Below are positions 7,282 through 13,072 of a DNA stretch of 13,072 nucleotides, piece after piece. This DNA is from an uncultured Polynucleobacter sp. GTDB lineage: Bacteria; Pseudomonadota; Gammaproteobacteria; Burkholderiales; Burkholderiaceae. The stretch lies in contig CALKUJ010000279.1 of NCBI GenBank assembly GCA_937996825.1, positions 1-13,072 on the forward strand, given 5' to 3'. Each line of letters starts with the position of its first letter. The stretch's first letter is position 1. Made by a program: the position numbers and the translations under genes. The notes under the pieces are model-generated. The model was not told the DNA's origin, did no database searches, and saw nothing but the letters and a program-made list of their open reading frames with translations.

Positions 7282-7293
7282 GGAATAGTTTTG
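7280..7293 (+). promoter_or_regulatory. Ribosome binding site and TTG start codon of dnaJ
   Basis: AAGGAA at 7280-7285 overlaps the dnaK stop codon and lies 5 bases before the TTG at 7291. The TTG is the only plausible start, because the J domain begins almost at once (ANKRDFYDILGV) and the next in-frame ATG would delete helix I and most of helix II. Confidence 0.85.
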
Positions 7294-8430
7294 GCTAACA
7301 AGCGCGATTTTTATGACATTCTGGGGGTAGCTCGGAATGCCTCTGACGATGAGATTAAAAAATCTTATCGTAAGTTGGCAATGAAATACCACCCAGACCG
7401 TAATCCTGATAGCAAAGAGGCTGAGGATAAATTCAAAGAAGCCAAAGAGGCTTATGAGATGCTATCTGATCCTCAGAAGCGCGCTGCCTATGATCAATAT
7501 GGTCATGCTGGTGTCGATCCTAATATGGGCGGCATGGGTGGTGGCCAAGGCTTTGGTGGCTTCTCAGATGCCTTTGGCGACATCTTCGGAGATATCTTCG
7601 GTGGTGGCGCTGCTGGTGCTCGTGGTGGCCGTGGTGGACCTCAGGTCTATCGTGGTGCCGATCTTCGTTACAGCATGGAAATCACGCTTGAAGAGGCTGC
7701 TCATGGTCACGAGACGCAGATCCGAGTCCCGAGCTGGTCCAACTGCGAACATTGCGGTGGTGAAGGTGCTGAACCTGGTACAAAAGTTGAAACATGTGGA
7801 ACTTGTCATGGCGCAGGCCAAGTCAGAGTTTCTCAAGGCTTCTTCTCCATGCAACAAACTTGCCCACGATGCAATGGATCTGGCAAACACATTCCTAAGC
7901 CATGTAAAAAATGTCATGGTGCCGGTAAAACAAAATCTCAAAAAACACTTGAAGTCAAAATCCCAGCCGGTATTGACGATGGTATGAGAATTCGCTCCGC
8001 TGGTAATGGTGAGCCTGGCGTCAACGGTGGCCCAAGTGGTGATTTATACGTTGAGGTTCACATCAAAGAGCACCCAGTGTTTGAGCGTGATGGTGATGAC
8101 TTGCATTGCCAAATGCCAATTTCATTCATTGATGCTGCTTTGGGTGGAGAGATCCAAGTTCCAACGCTTTCGGGCAAAGCCAGCTTTGATGTTCCAGAGG
8201 GAACTCAAAGTGGCAAGACATTCAGATTGAGATCAAAAGGTATCAAGAGCTTGAGAACATCTTTGCCTGGTGACTTGTACATTCATGTGCAGGTAGAAAC
8301 ACCAGTGAAGCTCAATCAAGAGCAAAAAGATATCTTGAAGCAATTGGATGAAAGTCTGAAATCAGGCGGATCTAAACACAACCCTCAACAAAAGGGTTGG
8401 GTCGATCGAGTGAAAGACTTTTTTAATTAA
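7291..8430 (+). CDS. dnaJ: Molecular chaperone DnaJ (Hsp40, type I)
   Basis: DnaJ delivers substrates to DnaK and stimulates its ATPase. The 379 residues show the full type I layout. The J domain is at 1-70 with the catalytic HPD loop at 34-36. A Gly/Phe-rich region follows at about 76-118, containing the DIF repeat (FGDIFGDIFGGG). The zinc domain at about 152-212 has four intact CxxCxGxG units: CEHCGGEG, CGTCHGAG, CPRCNGSG and CKKCHGAG. The C-terminal substrate-binding barrels and dimer segment complete the protein. Translation begins at a TTG, probably lowering DnaJ output relative to DnaK. The TAA stop overlaps the panB stop on the other strand by 4 bases, leaving no intergenic space for a terminator. 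Confidence 0.97.
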   Translation: MANKRDFYDILGVARNASDDEIKKSYRKLAMKYHPDRNPDSKEAEDKFKEAKEAYEMLSDPQKRAAYDQYGHAGVDPNMGGMGGGQGFGGFSDAFGDIFGDIFGGGAAGARGGRGGPQVYRGADLRYSMEITLEEAAHGHETQIRVPSWSNCEHCGGEGAEPGTKVETCGTCHGAGQVRVSQGFFSMQQTCPRCNGSGKHIPKPCKKCHGAGKTKSQKTLEVKIPAGIDDGMRIRSAGNGEPGVNGGPSGDLYVEVHIKEHPVFERDGDDLHCQMPISFIDAALGGEIQVPTLSGKASFDVPEGTQSGKTFRLRSKGIKSLRTSLPGDLYIHVQVETPVKLNQEQKDILKQLDESLKSGGSKHNPQQKGWVDRVKDFFN

Positions 8431-9257
8431 TTAGATTTAAAGCAATGCTCAGGACCGGGAAATTTCCCGGTTTTGACTTCTTGGACGTAAGCTTTAAATG
8501 CAGCCTCGATAGAGTCTTGTCCATTCAAGAAGTTTTTCACAAATTTTGGGCTTCTACCTGGGAATGCACCCAACATATCGTGCATCACCAACACCTGACC
8601 AGAGCAATCAGGCCCCGCACCAATACCAATCGTCGGAATTTGAATGGCATCAGTTACTTTTTTACCAAGTTCAGATGGAATGGCTTCTAAAACCAATAGT
8701 TGAGCACCTGCTTCTTGCAGGGCTTTAGCGTCATTGATCAAGGTTTGTGCTGACTCTGTTGATTTGCCCTGAACTTTGAAGCCGCCCAAAGTATGAACTG
8801 ATTGCGGCAGTAAGCCCAAGTGCGCGCAAACAGGCACGCTTCTTTCCACTAAAAACTTCACGGTTTCAGAAAGCCAAGCCCCACCTTCTAACTTGATCAT
8901 GTGAGCACCAGCTCTCATCAACTGCGCTGCACTGAGCATGGCTTGTTCAGGTGTTGAATATGACCCAAAAGGCATATCGGCAACCAAGAAACTAGATTCT
9001 TGTCCTTTGGCCACACAAGCGGTGTGATAAACCATGTGCTCGATCGTTACTGGGAGTGTGCTGGATTCTCCTTGAACAATATTGCCCAAAGAATCACCAA
9101 TCAAAATCACATCAACACCAGCCTGATCCATGAGGGCTGCGAAGCTTGCGTCGTATGCAGTCAATACAGCGATTTTCTCGCCTGCTTGACGCATTTCTTG
9201 AAGTTTAGAAATGGTCACAAGTCCACGCTTGGTGGCTGATTCTTGTAAATAACTCAT
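8427..9257 (-). CDS. panB: 3-methyl-2-oxobutanoate hydroxymethyltransferase
   Basis: PanB transfers a hydroxymethyl group from 5,10-methylene-tetrahydrofolate to 2-oxoisovalerate, giving ketopantoate, the first committed step to pantothenate and CoA. The frame extends up to 9299, but the ATG at 9257 (MSYLQES) is preferred. It gives 276 residues, avoids overlap with folK, and follows an AAAGGG that overlaps the folK stop. Magnesium ligands D55 (IGDSLG), D94 (VADMPFG) and E124 (KLEGG), and the catalytic E191 (LEAIPS), sit at the same spacing as in the E. coli enzyme, shifted by 10. The C-terminus keeps the conserved GKFPGPEH. Its folate-derived cofactor makes the pairing with folK, 14 bases upstream, metabolically sensible. 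The stop overlaps that of dnaJ. Confidence 0.96.
   Translation of the reverse strand: MSYLQESATKRGLVTISKLQEMRQAGEKIAVLTAYDASFAALMDQAGVDVILIGDSLGNIVQGESSTLPVTIEHMVYHTACVAKGQESSFLVADMPFGSYSTPEQAMLSAAQLMRAGAHMIKLEGGAWLSETVKFLVERSVPVCAHLGLLPQSVHTLGGFKVQGKSTESAQTLINDAKALQEAGAQLLVLEAIPSELGKKVTDAIQIPTIGIGAGPDCSGQVLVMHDMLGAFPGRSPKFVKNFLNGQDSIEAAFKAYVQEVKTGKFPGPEHCFKSN
8449..8476 (+). terminator. Candidate dnaKJ terminator embedded in the panB coding end
   Basis: ACCGGGAAATTTCCCGGT at 8454-8471 is a perfect 18-bp palindrome, starting 24 bases after the dnaJ stop. Read on the plus strand, a GC-rich stem is followed directly by TTTT (8471-8474). The RNA stem can extend outward through G-U and Watson-Crick pairs to 8449-8476. 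No other hairpin lies at the end of dnaJ, so this is the best candidate stop signal. The T-run is short, so termination may be weak. On the other strand the same bases encode the panB residues TGKFPG. Confidence 0.5.
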
Positions 9258-9271
9258 GTGTATCTTGCCCT

Positions 9272-9775
9272 TTAAATATGCTGAGTGGGGCAATTGCACC
9301 CTTGCATCCTATTAATTCTTTGATGCTCAACATTTGGTATGTATTTCGTTAATTTACCAAATCCTGGGAGGTCAATATCCGGAGCGATTTCTAAGAGGGG
9401 GAAAAGCACGAATGATCGTTCAATCATTCGCGGATGTGGAATCGTTAATCTTTCGTTTTGAATCGTTAAATCATCGTACGCTAAAACATCTAAATCGAGT
9501 GTGCGTGGAGCGTTGATGTAAGGACGCTCTCTACCGAAAGTGTTTTCAATGTTCTGACAGATTGACAAAAGATCTTCAGGAGTTAATTCAGTCTCAAGAG
9601 AAACAACTGCGTTGATGAAGTCAGGACCTTCAGCATCAACAGGGGCGCTCTGATACATACAACTGCGCGTGAGTACGCGCAGCTCAGGATGTTGAGCTAA
9701 ACAAACAATGGCGTCTTTGATGAGTTGCTTCGTATCACCAATGTTGCCACCAAGACCAATGAAGGCCAATGCCAT
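9272..9775 (-). CDS. folK: 6-hydroxymethyl-7,8-dihydropterin pyrophosphokinase (HPPK)
   Basis: HPPK moves pyrophosphate from ATP to 6-hydroxymethyl-7,8-dihydropterin, the step before dihydropteroate synthase in folate synthesis. The 167 residues begin with the family opening FIGLGGNIGD. The signature RPYINAPRTLDLDVL at 84-98 contains the two magnesium-binding aspartates (D94 and D96) and the ATP-contacting arginines. The conserved IPHPRMIERSFVLFPLLEIAPD follows. A strong ribosome binding site AAGGGAG lies 5 bases before the ATG at 9775. It sits between pcnB (40 bases upstream) and panB (14 bases downstream), an order common in beta- and gammaproteobacteria. Confidence 0.96.
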   Translation of the reverse strand: MALAFIGLGGNIGDTKQLIKDAIVCLAQHPELRVLTRSCMYQSAPVDAEGPDFINAVVSLETELTPEDLLSICQNIENTFGRERPYINAPRTLDLDVLAYDDLTIQNERLTIPHPRMIERSFVLFPLLEIAPDIDLPGFGKLTKYIPNVEHQRINRMQGCNCPTQHI

Positions 9776-9815
9776 TGGAACTCCCTTATTAATATATCTG
9801 TACTTTATCGTTTTT

Positions 9816-11216
9816 TTAATTAGTTTGCTCGACTGCTGCTGGTTTTACGGCTTTTGAGCGCGTTCTACGACGCCTTTTTTTTGGTGTGGAAGAATTTCCA
9901 GCCGTTCCAGAGATATTTTTTACTTCTTGCATAAGGTCTGCCCTAGACAGATCATCACCTTGCCAAAAGTTTGTCCACCACTGACCAATTTCAGCATCAA
10001 TTTCTTGAGTTTGGCAGCGTAATAACAAAAAGTCATAAGCTGCTTTGAATTTTGGACTTTCAACCAAGCGATAGGGGTAGCGACCCACGCGTTTTTCTAG
10101 ACGAGGTTGCATCGTCCAAATTTCACGCATATCAGCTTCGTGACGTCTTTGCATACCCAAAAATTCTTTTTGTCGTTCAAAGACCTGATCAATCGCAGCA
10201 TGCAATGCTGGAACTGCTGGCATCGAAGTACTTTCAAAATGAGCCCATGCTTCCTGAACATCATGCCAAAGCAGAGTTGCGAACAAGAAACCGGCAGACA
10301 CTGGTTTGCCAGATTTAATTCTTTCGTCAGTATTTTCTAGAGACTTCTTCACAAAAGCAGTTCTATCTTCATCGCTGAGAATGACATCAATGAGGGGAAG
10401 TATTTTGTGATGCAAGCCAACTTTTTCTAAACCCTCAATCGATGCCCAGGCGTGACCCGACATGAGTAACTTCAGAATCTCATCAAATAAACGTGAGCTT
10501 GGTACATCCTGAATCAAGTCTCCTAATTCACTGATTGGGGCAAGCGTTTCTTTTTCAATCACAAAGCCAGTTTTGGCAGCGAATCGAATAGCCCGTAACA
10601 TGCGAACAGGATCTTCACGATATCGTTGACTTGGTTCGCCAATCATTCTGATAACTTTGGCATTTAAGTCTTTCATGCCATCGTGGTAATCCAAGACAAC
10701 TTCTGTTTGCGGATCGTAGTACATCGCATTGATTGAAAAATCTCGGCGCGTGGCATCTTCTGCTTGATCGCCCCAAACATTGTCTCGAAGAATTCTGCCG
10801 CTTGCTGCCACATCGGCTTGATCGGCTTGTGCGTGGGCTCTGAAAGTAGAAACCTCAATGATCTCTGGACGTTCTTTGCCGTAGAAAGTGACGTGCACAA
10901 TCTGAAAGCGTCGACCAATCAATCGTGATCGACGAAATAGTTTTTGTACTTGATCAGGTGTGGCATTGGTTGCCACATCAAAATCTTTCGGCGCAATGCC
11001 AAGTAGTAAGTCGCGCACCGCGCCACCAACGATGTACGCGTCGTACCCAGCTTCTTGAAGAACATGGGTTACTTTGACGGCGTTCTTGGAGAGGAGTTCA
11101 GGATTGATTCTGTGAGTTCGCTTATTGATTTTTTCTGCAGTCAGAGCATGACCATGAATCAACTTCTTTTGACCTGTTGGCTTTTTTAGCAATTTACTGA
11201 TGAAGCGACGAATCAT
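9816..11216 (-). CDS. pcnB: Poly(A) polymerase I
   Basis: PcnB adds A tails to RNA 3' ends, which marks them for exonuclease decay. The class II nucleotidyltransferase core is clear: GGAVRD at residues 64-69, the catalytic DFD at 78-80, and RRDFSINA at 156-163. LIGRRFQIVH at 99-108 matches the signature that separates poly(A) polymerases from CCA-adding enzymes, so the assignment is specific. A highly basic tail (KKRRRRTRSK) near the C-terminus fits RNA binding. The frame extends to 11240, but the ATG at 11216 is chosen because it overlaps the upstream TGA as ATGA, a classic coupling arrangement. This gives 466 residues, close to the family size. folK follows after 40 bases. Confidence 0.95.
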   Translation of the reverse strand: MIRRFISKLLKKPTGQKKLIHGHALTAEKINKRTHRINPELLSKNAVKVTHVLQEAGYDAYIVGGAVRDLLLGIAPKDFDVATNATPDQVQKLFRRSRLIGRRFQIVHVTFYGKERPEIIEVSTFRAHAQADQADVAASGRILRDNVWGDQAEDATRRDFSINAMYYDPQTEVVLDYHDGMKDLNAKVIRMIGEPSQRYREDPVRMLRAIRFAAKTGFVIEKETLAPISELGDLIQDVPSSRLFDEILKLLMSGHAWASIEGLEKVGLHHKILPLIDVILSDEDRTAFVKKSLENTDERIKSGKPVSAGFLFATLLWHDVQEAWAHFESTSMPAVPALHAAIDQVFERQKEFLGMQRRHEADMREIWTMQPRLEKRVGRYPYRLVESPKFKAAYDFLLLRCQTQEIDAEIGQWWTNFWQGDDLSRADLMQEVKNISGTAGNSSTPKKRRRRTRSKAVKPAAVEQTN

Positions 11217-11893
11217 GCAAACAATTCCAAAATAGGCCACTGATTTTTCACTGCAAGCTCACGCAATCTGCTGTCTGGATTGGTAGCGACTGGGTGAGAT
11301 GCTTTTTCAAGTAAAGGCAAATCATTGATGGAGTCTGAATAAAAGTAACTGCTTTGTACGGTACTCAAAGAAAGCTGTTGATCTTTGAGCCATGCTTCTA
11401 AGCGAGTCACCTTACCCTCTTTGAAATTAGGCAGACCTGATACTTTGCCTGAGAAGTTGCCTGTCAGTGGATCACCAATCACCTCTGGTTCGGTAGCGAT
11501 CAAGTGATCAATATGAAACGCAGTAACAATGGGTCTTGTCACAAAGCTATTGGTGGCAGTGACAACGCAGCACAAATCACCAGCATCTTGATGGCGTTTC
11601 ACCAAATCAAAAGCGCTGGTTTTAAGTTGCGGTTGAATCACCTCTTCCATGAATTGAAGGTGCCATTCATTTAATTGTGCTCTTGAGTGTTCTGATAAGG
11701 GCTTCAGGGCAAACTCAAGAAAGGCGTAAATATCCAAGCGACCAGCTTTGTAGTCAGCGTAAAAACGTTCGTTCTGCTGGGCGTAATACTCAGAGTCAAC
11801 CACCCCGATTTTGGCTAAAAATCTGCCCCATTCATGATCGCTATCAATGGGCAATAAGGTGTGGTCTAAGTCAAATAAGGCAATTTGTGTCAT
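11213..11893 (-). CDS. HAD-superfamily IB phosphatase (SerB/CicA-like)
   Basis: This is a HAD phosphatase of subfamily IB, which uses an aspartyl-phosphate intermediate and Mg2+. Motif I is DLDHT with nucleophile D8 and acid/base D10. Motif II is the TATN segment near 112-115. Motif III is a lysine in NFKEGKV near 158-161, and motif IV is SDSINDLPLL at about 186-195. An alpha-helical cap lies between motifs I and II. The phosphoserine-phosphatase-like fold does not fix the substrate, and I would not name one. The frame opens upstream at a TTG (11926), but the ATG at 11893 places motif I at the usual N-terminal position and leaves a 16-base gap after hda. It overlaps pcnB by 4 bases. Homologues commonly sit here in Burkholderiales. 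Confidence 0.88.
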   Translation of the reverse strand: MTQIALFDLDHTLLPIDSDHEWGRFLAKIGVVDSEYYAQQNERFYADYKAGRLDIYAFLEFALKPLSEHSRAQLNEWHLQFMEEVIQPQLKTSAFDLVKRHQDAGDLCCVVTATNSFVTRPIVTAFHIDHLIATEPEVIGDPLTGNFSGKVSGLPNFKEGKVTRLEAWLKDQQLSLSTVQSSYFYSDSINDLPLLEKASHPVATNPDSRLRELAVKNQWPILELFA

Positions 11894-11909
11894 CTGTGTA
11901 ACATTATGC

Positions 11910-12668
11910 TCAATTTTTTTGAGCAAGCATTTCTTTTAATAATGGCAGAGTGATCGCTCTTTTGGTTTCAAGCGAGTACTGATCCAAAGCTTCTAGCAAA
12001 GACATCAAACTTGGCATATCGCGATGAAAGTGTTTTAAAAGCCAAGGAGCGACTTCACTGGAGATTTGTAAGCCCCGCTCAGCAGCCGCTTGTTCAAGCG
12101 CTTGAAGTTTTTCGGAATCAGAAAGAGCATGCATTTGAAACACCAAACCCCAAACCAAGCGCGTTTTTAAATCTTCGCGTATTTGCAAATGTGATGCTGC
12201 TGCAAGACTGGTTGTAATCAAATACTGTTGACTGGCTTCACGAATCAAATTATGAAGTCTGAACAGGGCGCCTTGAGCAAACTCGCTCAGATGATCGATG
12301 TCGTCAATACAGAGCAAGCCTGGGGCTTGATTGTTTTCAATTAAAACATCTGCGCACGCGCGCCATTCATCCATGCTGCTCTCGTGGTTGAGCAAGAAAG
12401 CATTGATGCCTAACTCAGAAGCTTGCAATTGAAGAGCTGACAAGAGATGGGTGCGACCAGATCCACTGGCACCCCACAGATGAATCATCTTTGAATCAGC
12501 ATTTGACGCTGTTTGATTGTTCTGGGCTTGCTGCCAACTTCTTTGAATATCTTTTAAAACAGCGATTAAATTTTCATTGCCAGTAGCAATGAAGTTATCT
12601 AGCGTTGGCTTGGGTGTGTGACCAAGATCCAGTGCTATTTGGCGAGGCAGTGATGGCGATTGAGACAC
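11910..12668 (-). CDS. hda: DnaA regulatory inactivator Hda
   Basis: Hda, with the DNA-loaded beta clamp, stimulates ATP hydrolysis by DnaA and so limits initiation to once per cycle. The AAA+ module is intact: a P-loop GASGSGRT at 66-73 (Arg in place of Lys, as in E. coli Hda), Walker B LLCIDDID at 118-125, and a box VII arginine in REDLKTRLVWG near 164. Near the N-terminus RQIALDL resembles the clamp-binding motif of Hda. The frame opens at a TTG (12689), but the GTG at 12668 is chosen: it has AGAGG upstream at a 9-base spacing and follows the neighbouring stop by 5 bases. It lacks the DnaA DNA-binding domain IV, consistent with Hda. Length is 252 residues. Confidence 0.92.
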   Translation of the reverse strand: MSQSPSLPRQIALDLGHTPKPTLDNFIATGNENLIAVLKDIQRSWQQAQNNQTASNADSKMIHLWGASGSGRTHLLSALQLQASELGINAFLLNHESSMDEWRACADVLIENNQAPGLLCIDDIDHLSEFAQGALFRLHNLIREASQQYLITTSLAAASHLQIREDLKTRLVWGLVFQMHALSDSEKLQALEQAAAERGLQISSEVAPWLLKHFHRDMPSLMSLLEALDQYSLETKRAITLPLLKEMLAQKN

Positions 12669-12673
12669 TAAGA

Positions 12674-13072
12674 CTAACCTCTGTACCAAGAAGAGTTTTT
12701 ATAGAAGGCCATCAAATGCCGTCCTAAGACCAACACAATCGCACTCATTGGTAGAGCTAAGAGAATGCCGAAGAAGCCAAACCAGCCACCAAAAAGAATC
12801 AAAGCAAAAACCACCAAGACTGGGTGTAGGCCTATTTTCTCCCCCACTAATTTAGGTGTGAGGAAGAAGCTTTCGATTGTTTGACCAACGATGTAAAGCG
12901 CGAGTACCGCAAAAATACTGACCCCTGTCTCGGCTTGTAAAAGCGCGGATAGTAAAGCCAAGATGAGCGCAACACCATAACCAATGTATGGGATGAAGAT
13001 CGCCAGTCCTGTGAAGAGGCCTAGTGCGATTGCTCCAGTCACGCCTAAGAAATAGAGGCCCATTGAGTAATA
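12674..13072 (-). CDS. AI-2E/PerM-family membrane transporter, C-terminal part
   Basis: The frame stays open past the right edge, so only the last 133 residues are visible and the start lies outside. Several hydrophobic helices are present. The family hallmark FIPYIGYGVALILALLSALL is followed by a second helix, then LTPKLVGEKIGLHPVLVVFALILFGG-type sequence and a glycine-rich final helix ending at LPMSAIVLVLGR. This is the conserved C-terminal half of the AI-2E transporter superfamily (PerM/YdiK type), proteins usually about 350 residues long. Members include autoinducer-2 exporters and Na+/H+ antiporters, and the substrate here cannot be told. The stop lies 5 bases before hda, suggesting a shared transcript. 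Confidence 0.88.
   Translation of the reverse strand, partial: YYSMGLYFLGVTGAIALGLFTGLAIFIPYIGYGVALILALLSALLQAETGVSIFAVLALYIVGQTIESFFLTPKLVGEKIGLHPVLVVFALILFGGWFGFFGILLALPMSAIVLVLGRHLMAFYKNSSWYRG

Noticed and set aside
7500..7660. Repetitive GGT/GGC-rich DNA in dnaJ, possible repeat element
   Set aside because: It encodes the normal Gly/Phe-rich and DIF region of DnaJ.
9258..9299. Longer panB start at 9299
   Set aside because: It would overlap folK by 28 bases and add 14 residues not expected in PanB; the ATG at 9257 has an AAAGGG site upstream.
11217..11240. Longer pcnB start at 11240
   Set aside because: It lies inside the HAD gene; the ATG at 11216 forms a classic ATGA overlap with that gene's stop.
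11907..11925. Hairpin TGCTCAA-N5-TTGAGCA at the hda stop codon, possible terminator
   Set aside because: The T/A tract is in the loop and not after the stem in either direction, and the HAD gene begins 16 bases later in an apparent operon.
12669..12689. TTG start of hda at 12689
   Set aside because: It overlaps the upstream membrane gene; the GTG at 12668 has AGAGG at a good distance and a 5-base gap.

Overview
The window is almost entirely core housekeeping DNA of a Burkholderiales betaproteobacterium. The gene order (recN-nadK divergent from hrcA-hemH-grpE-dnaK-dnaJ, then a convergent perM-hda-HAD phosphatase-pcnB-folK-panB run) and the moderately AT-rich composition point to Polynucleobacter or a close relative. 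This is inferred from synteny and protein character; no database was searched.

Layout. Positions 1-204 (minus sense) do not look like recN. The RecN reading frame enters here and loses its expected C-terminus, ending in an unrelated hydrophobic tail. A second small open frame, with a CxxC motif, starts 4 bases further on. The rest of recN and nadK lie on the minus strand up to 2459. A 43-bp divergent spacer separates nadK from the plus-strand run hrcA, hemH, grpE, dnaK, dnaJ (2503-8430). The stop codons of dnaJ and panB overlap tail to tail. The minus-strand run then goes up to the right edge: panB, folK, pcnB, a HAD-IB hydrolase, hda, and the C-terminal part of an AI-2E/PerM-type membrane protein.

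How the genes work together. The plus-strand genes form the heat-shock module: the HrcA repressor, ferrochelatase (heme) and the DnaK-DnaJ-GrpE chaperone team. Two well-formed sigma-32 promoters are visible, one before grpE and one before dnaK, both with a 13-nt spacer. I found no CIRCE (HrcA operator), so HrcA probably acts on targets elsewhere. A perfect 11-bp inverted repeat fills the space between the grpE promoter -10 and the grpE start codon. The minus-strand run joins replication control (Hda), RNA polyadenylation (PcnB), folate (FolK) and pantothenate (PanB). It is tightly spaced, with gaps of 5, 16, 40 and 14 bases and one 4-base ATGA overlap, so it is probably an operon.

No new multi-gene system is apparent. 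The observations most worth a second look are the recN junction, the grpE leader inverted repeat, and the terminator-like palindrome for dnaKJ inside the conserved 3' coding end of panB.
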